Shown here: positions 26,886-33,416 of the stretch, piece after piece | Layout of the letters: the number at the start of each line of letters is the position of its first letter | Numbering within the stretch: position 1 is the first letter of the stretch | NCBI GenBank assembly: GCA_035573895.1 | Contig: DATLZR010000179.1 | Span: 1 to 63,256, forward strand | DNA length: 63,256 bases | Origin: Blastocatellia bacterium | GTDB taxonomy: Bacteria; Acidobacteriota; Blastocatellia; HR10 | Direction: 5' to 3' | Position numbers and translations under genes: made by a program | Notes under the pieces: generated by a model | Databases searched by the model: none | Seen by the model: only the letters and a program-made list of their open reading frames with translations | Told to the model about the DNA's origin: nothing

Positions 26886-27476
26886 ATGTTAGAGAGATCG
26901 GTCTACTGTCTGATCTGTCGCCAGTGGGTGAGGGCAGTTAGCGTGGCCGAGGCGGGCCAGACAGAAGGCGTGCATCCCCGGACGATCTATCGCTGGATGG
27001 CACAAGGAAAAATCCATCGCCTTAAAACCTCCAGCAGACAAATCCATATCTGCGAGAATTCGCTTCGGGCCGACAAGCGACCGCGGGGCAACGACCGAAG
27101 GGCTTTCGGTGACGAGCGAATCACACGCTTGCTCGAGTTGATCGAAGAGAACTATCCCGATCCCCGATTGACGCTCAGCAGGGCAAGCCACTGGGTGGGA
27201 CTGTCCATGGAATACGTTTCACGGCGATTCAAACAGGAGACGGGTTGTGGTTTCCGGCAATTTGTCAGGCGGGTGAGGGTAGAGAAAGCCGCTGTGTTGC
27301 TTGTGACAACCGGGCTCAGCATCAAGGAAGTTGCCGCGGCCGTGGGCTATATGCCCCACTGTGTCAGCGAGTTTGATCGTCATTTCAAAGAGACCTACGG
27401 ACTAACGCCCACCCAATATCGTGCCACTGCAAGGAAGGTTCCTGAACAAGGCGGACAGGAGGGGGCTGGTGTCTAG
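26886..27476 (+). CDS. Excisionase-like/AraC hybrid transcriptional regulator
   Basis: A 196-residue DNA-binding protein with two HTH modules and no recognisable effector domain. Residues of about 18-55 (SVAEAGQTEGVHPRTIYRWMAQGKIHRLK) resemble the MerR/excisionase-type winged helix; the segment is described here by its ends and spans 29 residues at 19-47. Residues of about 85-190 are an AraC-family double HTH (LTLSRASHWVGLSMEYVSRR...; VAAAVGYMPHCVSEFDRHFKETYG...TPTQYR). The start is ATG 26886; the Shine-Dalgarno is weak. It is driven by the sigma-54 promoter at 26848 and sits upstream of the Cys-rich peptide, propeller, thioredoxin and permease genes on the same strand, so it is a plausible pathway-specific regulator for them. 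Confidence 0.82.
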   Translation: MLERSVYCLICRQWVRAVSVAEAGQTEGVHPRTIYRWMAQGKIHRLKTSSRQIHICENSLRADKRPRGNDRRAFGDERITRLLELIEENYPDPRLTLSRASHWVGLSMEYVSRRFKQETGCGFRQFVRRVRVEKAAVLLVTTGLSIKEVAAAVGYMPHCVSEFDRHFKETYGLTPTQYRATARKVPEQGGQEGAGV

Positions 27477-27901
27477 GGGTGGTTGGTTCCGTGGGAGGAA
27501 ATTTCTCAAAATTTTCGCTCGCCGGGAGGTTCCCGGCGGAACCTTTCACCTGGGTGGCACGAGCCTGGGCGGAGCCAGTTCTAGCAAGGTTTGGACAAAA
27601 GGCTTCCCATACCGGAGATTGGGGTTCGACGATTGGAAACTGGTTCCGGCAGGATTGGGACAAGAGGTGACTTCAATCAGCCCGCCATACGGTTTCGGCT
27701 AAAGACAAGAGTACCCAACCTCTGATCGGGAGGCGGTCGTGTCATGGGCGCTTCGCGTTTTCCCTTGACGGAAGGGGTTTGCCCAGTGCCGGTAACAGAT
27801 GTCGCAAACTGTGACACCCGCGTACTCAACCCCTTGAATATCCTACTGCTGGCGAGAACAAAAAGAATCAACGGAAAGCAAAAACGATCAATTCAAAAGT
27901 G
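27477..27901. other. Intergenic after the AraC-type gene; one hairpin
   Basis: No gene recognised. The perfect hairpin CGCCGGGA (27520-27527) / TCCCGGCG (27531-27538) with a 3-nt loop lies about 45 nt after the regulator stop and may be a terminator, though no T run follows. A 93-codon plus frame and a minus frame here lack ribosome-binding sites. Confidence 0.4.
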
Positions 27902-27929
27902 TTGACAACAATAGGCCCAGGGCGAAAAT
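27902..27929 (+). promoter_or_regulatory. Possible sigma-70-type promoter for the mini-ORF pair
   Basis: TTGACA (27902-27907), a 16-bp spacer and GAAAAT (27924-27929) lie 30 bp upstream of the strong ribosome-binding site AAAGGAGGTGA and ATG 27960. The -35 is perfect and the -10 has four of six bases. Confidence 0.45.
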
Positions 27930-27959
27930 ATGAAGGAGACAAACCAAAGGAGGTGAGCG

Positions 27960-28055
27960 ATGGTAAGCATAAAGCAGGTGCTCATTACACTTGGCTTGGG
28001 GATTATCCTTACCCTTAATTTTGTTTTGTGGTTCTCACATCCTCTGTGCATATAA
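27960..28055 (+). CDS. 31-residue hydrophobic peptide (possible signal/membrane half of a Cys-rich peptide)
   Basis: ATG 27960 follows an excellent ribosome-binding site (AAAGGAGGTGA, spacing about 4). The product has two lysine-side residues at the N-terminus (MVSIKQ) and then an unbroken hydrophobic stretch (VLITLGLGIILTLNFVLWF), so it is a membrane helix or an uncleaved signal peptide. Its stop TAA overlaps the next ATG (TAATG), so the two frames are translationally coupled. A one-base slip in the T-rich run at 28019-28027 would fuse it to the downstream frame, giving a 69-residue exported Cys-rich peptide. I cannot tell a genuine two-gene pair from a frameshifted single gene. Confidence 0.6.
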   Translation: MVSIKQVLITLGLGIILTLNFVLWFSHPLCI

Positions 28056-28168
28056 TGGCACAGCAAACAGCTACAGGGAGGTGGGTTGACCTTGGTGGCG
28101 GTAAAGGAGCTTGTATCTGCCCAGACTGGAATGGCTGCCTGTGTATAAGACCAGGAGAAGACCAATAG
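28055..28168 (+). CDS. 37-residue CxC...CxC peptide
   Basis: ATG 28055 shares a base with the stop of the preceding hydrophobic mini-ORF (TAATG). The product has four cysteines arranged as CIC-x5-CLC (residues 20-30) after a Gly-rich stretch (VDLGGGKGA) and ends PGEDQ. Its frame is also open upstream to 28019, where a fused reading would place a second hydrophobic segment ending HIMA-QQ, a credible signal-peptidase site. Paired CxC motifs suit metal binding, disulfide formation or post-translational modification. The neighbours (propeller, thioredoxin-fold, ABC permease) recall operons in Bacteroidetes where small Cys-containing NVEALA-type peptides sit beside propeller and TlpA genes. This comparison is by layout, not sequence. 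Function unknown. Confidence 0.55.
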   Translation: MAQQTATGRWVDLGGGKGACICPDWNGCLCIRPGEDQ

Positions 28169-28450
28169 TCACCCAGGCTCCTGGCTCCCGTACCAGAGCA
28201 GGAAGGCACACAGTGCCGGGGGTTCATATAGCTGTCCAAAAAGGTCACGAGTGAAGGTTAACGCGACTCCCCGGGTGCATAATGGGTCAAAGGCCTGAGC
28301 CTGAAGGTGGACCAGTGCAAGGCTTGCGGCTATCCGACTTTTGCTCATCTTGCACCCATTGCGGCGAAGAAGCTGATGACGAAGGATCAGGGTCTTTGCC
28401 ACTTACCTCCTGAAGCGATTTAAAACCTTTGTTGGTCGTTCGGGGAAGCG

Positions 28451-29575
28451 ATGAACCGTGGCCGTCCATTTACGATATATCTTGCCGTTCTCCCTCTCGG
28501 TGCATTTCTACTTCTTCACTCTGGTTCTAAGACAGAGGGGTTCATCAGTCACCCTCATGTCTTCAGCTCAGAAGAACCATCCGTGAGAGGCAATGAGACT
28601 TTCCAAAAAACCTTCAAGCTGGAGAAGGAATACGTGCTGGAGAAGAAAGCGGGTACTGTCAATCAACTCATTGTTGACAAAGAAGGATACCTCTGGATCC
28701 GAGATTGGGACGAGGGGAAGATCGAGAAATATGATCAGAACGGGAAACTCGTGAGCGCCATCGGGAGTGCCGGTCAGGGTCCGGGGCGATTCCTTTTGCT
28801 CGCCGGTTTCGCCGTGGACGAAGAGAGAAGTCAGGTGTTTGCCATTGATTTGCAGCAACATCGAGTGAACCTCTTCGCAGAGGATGGGAGATTCCTCAAT
28901 TCCTGGATTGTTGCCCGGCCCGGCTACATGCCGCAGGCCATTGTGCTTGACAGCAAGCGAGGATTTTACTATCTGGGCGGTTCTCTCCCATTGAAGAAGT
29001 TTGTAAGCGAAGGAGCTCTCCACGTGCACAAGTATAAAATGGGAACGAACCAGTACCTGGGATCTTTTCTCGAAACTGATCGCAGCATTCACGAAAAGAA
29101 TCTCTTCAATTACCTCGTCGTTTCCTCCCTCGACATAGATTCGCTGGGACATGTCTACTGCACTTTAGCACCCGTTTACAAGGTCTTCAAGATAAACACA
29201 CAGCGGCGCGTGATACACTCTTTTGTTGGGAGGCATCGCTTCTATAAAGCTCCTCCCCTTTATCAGTCCGGTTTGAAGCCCCAGGAAATAAAAAAACTAC
29301 GGGAGACGTGGACGCAGACTGATCGAGTCGTCATCGTAGGGGGGATGGCGATTCTGTCACTGGAGATGCACGAACCTTTTCCTTATGGCCTTGAGGTGTT
29401 TGACCTGAACGGGAACGTCCTCAGGACCGATCTCCTCACCAACGGGCGTTTGGTGGGAAAAGACCACGAAGGGAATCTCTATTTTGCGTTAGTCAAGAAC
29501 GGGCGATACGTGATCGCCAAGTACAGGTTAACCCTCGGGGGAATAGGACAGCTCTTGCGTAAGGGAACAAACTAG
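28451..29575 (+). CDS. Exported six-bladed beta-propeller (NHL-like) protein
   Basis: A 374-residue protein with an N-terminal signal peptide or anchor (FTIYLAVLPLGAFLLLHSG). The body shows recurring propeller strands: VNQLIVDKEGYLWIRDWDEGKIEKYDQNGK, GRFLLLAGFAVDEERSQVFAIDLQQHRVNLFAEDG and LDIDSLGHVYCTLAPVYKVFKIN (each seen as separate blades; residues about 68-270). The family is the NHL/6-bladed propeller group common in Bacteroidetes and acidobacteria, usually secreted and of unknown ligand. It is 23 nt upstream of the thioredoxin-fold gene and probably in the same operon. Base composition is clearly AT-richer than the flanking core genes, which hints at acquisition by transfer. Confidence 0.75.
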   Translation: MNRGRPFTIYLAVLPLGAFLLLHSGSKTEGFISHPHVFSSEEPSVRGNETFQKTFKLEKEYVLEKKAGTVNQLIVDKEGYLWIRDWDEGKIEKYDQNGKLVSAIGSAGQGPGRFLLLAGFAVDEERSQVFAIDLQQHRVNLFAEDGRFLNSWIVARPGYMPQAIVLDSKRGFYYLGGSLPLKKFVSEGALHVHKYKMGTNQYLGSFLETDRSIHEKNLFNYLVVSSLDIDSLGHVYCTLAPVYKVFKINTQRRVIHSFVGRHRFYKAPPLYQSGLKPQEIKKLRETWTQTDRVVIVGGMAILSLEMHEPFPYGLEVFDLNGNVLRTDLLTNGRLVGKDHEGNLYFALVKNGRYVIAKYRLTLGGIGQLLRKGTN

Positions 29576-29598
29576 CTTGCGGCTTTCCTGTCGGCTCT

Positions 29599-30162
29599 AT
29601 GAACATGCAATCTCGCCTTCCCTCATTACTCTGCGTCGCTTTGGCTTTTCTTAATCTCTTGCTGCTGATTCGAACCCACCAAATGAAATCTTACCTCCAG
29701 AGCATCCCCTGGCATCCCAGCCCCAAAGGGGTATTCGAACTGCTGGAGAGATCGCGGTCTTGGAAAAGTACACACGGAGCGAATCCCTCTGTACAAACAG
29801 CCTCCCGGTACGTGCTTCTTCTCATCTTTGAACCCACCGACTGCTCGCTCTGCCTGGAAGAGCTCTTCACGCTCAATGAACTTCAAGGACAAGTACCTCG
29901 GCAGAGGCTACAAATCATAGGCGTCGCCTCTCATACTTCCACTGAGGAACTCCGAAAGCTGGCCGATGCCTATGGAGTGAGTTTCCCACTCCTCCTCGAT
30001 GAGTCTTCATCGGCTCGGAGACTTCTGGGGCTGGCGGAGACGCCTTGGAAAGTTCTGGTGGATCGTGAAGATCATCGTATAATTTTTGATATGGGCCCCA
30101 GCCTCTGGGAAGTTGAGAGACAGTTTTTCTCTCTGAGAGTGATGCGGATCGTTAAGGGCTGA
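29599..30162 (+). CDS. Membrane-anchored thioredoxin-fold (TlpA/redoxin-like) protein
   Basis: A 187-residue protein. An N-terminal hydrophobic helix (LLCVALAFLNLLLLI) anchors it, with the rest predicted outside the inner membrane. The thioredoxin fold shows strand LLLIFEPTDC, the CxxC pair in DCSLCLEEL, IIGVASHTSTEELRKLADAYGVSFPLLLDE and the cis-Pro-type TPWKVLVD (segments from residues 70-160). CSLC differs from the usual TlpA WCxPC, so redox properties may be unusual. It lies between the propeller gene and the ABC permease (3-nt gap), so redox handling of an exported cysteine-containing partner, possibly the CxC peptide upstream, is a reasonable guess. Confidence 0.75.
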   Translation: MNMQSRLPSLLCVALAFLNLLLLIRTHQMKSYLQSIPWHPSPKGVFELLERSRSWKSTHGANPSVQTASRYVLLLIFEPTDCSLCLEELFTLNELQGQVPRQRLQIIGVASHTSTEELRKLADAYGVSFPLLLDESSSARRLLGLAETPWKVLVDREDHRIIFDMGPSLWEVERQFFSLRVMRIVKG

Positions 30163-30165
30163 ACT

Positions 30166-31608
30166 ATGCTGAGGCTGCTGGTGAGAAAGGAGGTCCTCGA
30201 AAGCATCCTTTCATTCAAGTTTATCCTCGTCCTTGCGGTAACGATCACCTTGACCCTTCTGAGCATCAGCATGGGTCTGAACGAGTACTGGGCTCAAGTG
30301 AGAGCGCACAGTAACGTGGTGCAATTAAACAGGGATCAACTGGAACGTTCCACTGATTGGCATCAAGTCGGTCGCGCTGGAATCTTTGTCTCAAGGGTTC
30401 CCAGCTCGCCAGCGGTGTTCGCGACAGGAATTTTTGGGATTGCAGGCCAGGTAGCGAGAATCATAGATCGTGACGTGCCGGTAATTGAACGGGGACGCTT
30501 AGCCACCAATTCAGCCTTCATGCTCTTCGGGAGTTGGGATTTTCACTTTATGGTGAAAATCATTTTGAGTCTGGTGGCGTTGCTTTTTGCCTATGACGCC
30601 GTATCCGGGGAGAAAGAGATAGGTACCCTACGGTTGCTCTTAAGCAATCCCCTCCCGCGCAGCCGACTCATTCTCGGAAAGGCCTTGGGCAGATATCTTC
30701 CCCTCCTCACTGCTTTTACCCTCGCATTCATTCTTGGTGTGATATTTCTTTTTCTCCAAAGCGACATAACTTTTACGGTGAATGACCAACTGGGTATTCT
30801 TCTTATTTTTTTGGGCTCCTGCGTTTACCTTGGAGTCTGGTTCACCGTAGGACTTATGGCCTCATGTTTGACGAACCAGTCTCTAGTCTCTTTGCTTTTG
30901 TCATTATTCTTATGGATGTTGCTGATTTTTGCTATTCCCAAGGCGAGCATCTCTGTGGCAAGTTTTCTTCACCCCGTCCCCACCCCTGCCGAACTTGAGG
31001 CAAAGAAGGCCGCGTTGGCCAAGGATATGTATATCAAGCTCATGTTGAGCCAGGAGGAGCCCCTCCGACGCTGGATGAAGCGCCCTCCTGGGGACGTACC
31101 GGCTGAGGAGCTCTATCGAAGGCAGGTGGAATTCGAGAAGGAAGCTGGCCGCTTAAGACAACTGAACGAGGCGGAACATGCTGAGAAGCTCTATAGGCTC
31201 TACGAGCAATATCTGAGCGCACAAAGGGCCTTGGATCGAACAGCGTCTAGGTTGTCGCGTCTTTCTCCCTCTGGTTGCTATGACTATTTCATAACAGGGC
31301 TCGCTGGAACTGGTCCCCGTGATGCGGATTTTTTCCTCGATCAGCTAATCGAATACCAAAAGAGGTTTAGTAGCTTCATCAGTGATATGAAGCTTAAGCA
31401 GGAAATCGTCTATGTCGTCTACGTGCAGGAAGACCCATTCAAGCAAACGCGCCCTGATCTGAGTAAAATTCCTCCGTTTGATTATAAGACGCGGCCCTGG
31501 AGGGAGCGCTGGACATTAGGGATAGCGGATCTTGGCCTGCTGTGCCTGTATATCACGGTGTTGTTCTCCGTGACCTATCTGAGTTTCTTGAAATATGATC
31601 CAAGATGA
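30166..31608 (+). CDS. ABC-2 type transporter permease (DUF3526-like)
   Basis: A 480-residue permease. A first membrane helix (ILVLAVTITLTLLSISMGL) precedes a periplasmic segment, then a block of helices including WDFHFMVKIILSLVALLFAYDAVSGEKEIGTLRLLL, where the GEKEIGTLR motif is typical of ABC-2 permeases that pair with an ABC ATPase. A large second extracytoplasmic region (about 285-445, with a charged coiled-coil-like part) is followed by a last helix ending SFLKYDPR. No ATPase gene is in this cluster; the one at 35184 is the nearest candidate. The stop overlaps the start of a 32-codon mini-ORF (ATGA). Confidence 0.82.
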   Translation: MLRLLVRKEVLESILSFKFILVLAVTITLTLLSISMGLNEYWAQVRAHSNVVQLNRDQLERSTDWHQVGRAGIFVSRVPSSPAVFATGIFGIAGQVARIIDRDVPVIERGRLATNSAFMLFGSWDFHFMVKIILSLVALLFAYDAVSGEKEIGTLRLLLSNPLPRSRLILGKALGRYLPLLTAFTLAFILGVIFLFLQSDITFTVNDQLGILLIFLGSCVYLGVWFTVGLMASCLTNQSLVSLLLSLFLWMLLIFAIPKASISVASFLHPVPTPAELEAKKAALAKDMYIKLMLSQEEPLRRWMKRPPGDVPAEELYRRQVEFEKEAGRLRQLNEAEHAEKLYRLYEQYLSAQRALDRTASRLSRLSPSGCYDYFITGLAGTGPRDADFFLDQLIEYQKRFSSFISDMKLKQEIVYVVYVQEDPFKQTRPDLSKIPPFDYKTRPWRERWTLGIADLGLLCLYITVLFSVTYLSFLKYDPR

Positions 31609-31703
31609 GCTTTGCTCCCCCCGCGCTCGCTTCGTTGGTGTTATGGATGTCGGTCCTTGGGCTTGCCGCCTATTGGCGCTTTGAGCATTACGACCTCAGA
31701 TGA
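31605..31703 (+). CDS. 32-residue micro-ORF equal to the C-terminal tail of an ABC-2 permease
   Basis: ATG 31605 overlaps the preceding permease stop (ATGA), and its own stop TGA 31701-31703 overlaps the next permease start ATG 31700 (ATGA again). The product is one hydrophobic helix followed by YWRFEHYDLR. That ending matches the last helix and tail of the intact permeases in the window (SFLKYDPR, FARYDVR). The simplest reading is a large in-frame deletion of a middle permease gene that kept its first codons and last about 30 codons. It could still be translated as a single-helix membrane peptide. Confidence 0.5.
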   Translation: MSFAPPALASLVLWMSVLGLAAYWRFEHYDLR

Positions 31704-33063
31704 GGACGTTCGGGGTCATCTTTCGCCAAGAGCTTCACCAGGCGCTGACGACGTTCGCTTCTCCCTTCATCCTGGTGACTTTGACCGCGCTCATCCCACC
31801 GAGCGCCCACATCCAGGCGCACTTTTACCAGCATGCCCTCTCGGATTATGCCCTTCGTCAAGCGGCCCATCGGGAGGAAACGACAAGCGGGCGGCTCATC
31901 ATCACATGCCCGGTCCTCCCTCTCCTGCCCCTCTCCAATGGGCTTGTCGGCCGGCTGCCCGACGAGATCGTTCTCCTGCGTGAATCAGCTTCCTGGACAC
32001 CAACCAGCGAGGACCTTCGATTCCTGGACTGGCTCTTCTCCGGGGTTGACTTGATCGTGATCGTGGGTGTGCTGATGACACTGATGGCCTCGCTCATGAC
32101 ATATAACACCGTGACGGGAGAGCGAGAGCAGGGCACGTTAAAGCAGGTCCTGTCTTACTCGCTCCCACGACATACCATCCTGGGAGGTAAGCTGGCAGCA
32201 TCGGTTTTCCTCCTCACACTCAGCGTGTTCTATGCTGTTTCCCATACACCGCTTTGATCATCGCTTTCAGTGGCGGGATGTTTCGTCTCTCCCGGATCGA
32301 GGTTGCGGAAGTTCTGGCTATAGCAGTCATTGGAATGTTGGCCGTAAGCGTCTTCGCACTTCTTGGCCTCGCCATCTCTACTCTCGTGCGATCATCGGCG
32401 ACAGCGCTTGCTCTCTGGCTGACGATCTGGGTATCAGCGGTCCTTCTGTGGCCAAGCTGTGTCGGCTACCTGGCAGCTCCTCTCTGGCCCGTGGAACCCC
32501 GGCAGCTCGCGCGGCGCGAGCTTCTCACCCAGGAGGCGAGGCTTATTCGGAATGAGCTGGCTGATTACAGAAAAAGAGCAGCAGAACTAAGCTTGCAAGG
32601 GGCAGGCGTGAAGCACGCATGGGAACAACACCTGGAGATCAAGCGGCGCTAAAATGAGCGCAAGAGAGAAGAGATAAGGCGCGTGATGGCAGAGCAAGAT
32701 TCACCGTCAACAGACCCGGGGGATGGGGCTCGTTCTCCTCTCTCCTTATGGAGCCCTCCGAATTGCTTCGGACACCATCTGTCGGACCGGAGTGTAGGCC
32801 CATGACCTGTTCCTGACGGAAGTCGCTCGATACGAAAGAGAAGAATTCACCCAAAAAGTTTTCAGGCCCTCGCCCAGCAACAACCTGGAGACATGGAAGG
32901 AAAACCTGCTGCCTCGGTCTCGTTCCGACCGTTCAGTCTTTCACCGCCCTCTCTGCGGACCAGACTGACAACCGTGGCCGCGCCCGTCAGCGTCCTCATC
33001 CTCGAAATGGCCATCTTGTGGCTGATTAGCCTCTTTCGATTTCACCGCTACGACGTGCGGTAA
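31700..33063 (+). pseudogene. Decayed ABC-2 permease, frameshifted
   Basis: The first frame (31700-32257) encodes the permease N-terminus, including MASLMTYNTVTGEREQGTLK, and then stops. A -1 shift near 32243 continues it as FPYTALIIAFSGGMF into the frame 32254-32652 (membrane helices, then EPRQLARRELLTQEARLIRNE from the extracytoplasmic loop). After the stop at 32650 further fragments of the loop are visible (FLTEVARYEREEF around 32808), and the terminal helix with tail LFRFHRYDVR ends at TAA 33061-33063. At least two frameshifts and a stop separate the pieces, so a functional protein is unlikely. A sequencing error could explain one break but not all. Confidence 0.75.
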
Positions 33064-33268
33064 GAATCTTTCACCTTCGACGAAACTCCCCCGAACAGAG
33101 AAGGCAGCTTCGGAGAATCTCGTCGCTTTCTTTGCCAATCGCCTTGGCCAAGGGCGAACCGAAACCATAAAGCGCGTCCGGGCATGACGGGCTGACGGGT
33201 CCTCCGATCATGTGACCCAGAAGACACGGACGTCCCCCCAAGCGGGGAAGCTGAACGGATCGTCCGGC

Positions 33269-33311
33269 GTGGGTAATCAGTTACACACCAGTGTGTAACC
33301 GATTACACACT
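33269..33311. promoter_or_regulatory. Twin palindromic activator sites (UAS), copy B
   Basis: The first palindrome is GTGGGTAA/TTACACAC with centre TCAG (33269-33288). The second is AGTGTGTAA/TTACACACT with centre CCGA (33290-33311), perfect over 9-bp arms. Centres are 22 bp apart, the same spacing as in copy A (26744-26785). The TGAAAAATAA tract follows at 33339-33348, about 39 bp from the second palindrome centre as in copy A. The sigma-54 promoter lies 84 bp downstream. Confidence 0.75.
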
Positions 33312-33382
33312 GAGCCGGGGATGGTCAGATGGCCTTGCTGAAAAATAAGGAGTTGGTCGGAGACTCTCGCTGCCGACGCCTT

Positions 33383-33398
33383 TGGCACGCCAGTTGCC
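33383..33398 (+). promoter_or_regulatory. Sigma-54 (-24/-12) promoter of the NEW3/ABC genes
   Basis: TGGCACGCCAGTTGCC fits the sigma-54 consensus with GG at 33384-33385 and GC at 33396-33397. The start of transcription would be near 33409, only about 8 nt before ATG 33417, so the leader is almost absent unless a downstream GTG (33426) is used. Confidence 0.8.
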
Positions 33399-33416
33399 TA
33401 CGTTGGTGGAGATTCT

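Noticed and set aside
28272-28423. Two overlapping mini-frames with cysteine pairs (one with CSSCTHC, one with CKACG) after the CxC peptide
   Set aside because: Neither has a good ribosome-binding site, and they occupy the same bases in different frames, so neither can be preferred. Worth including if the peptide system proves real.
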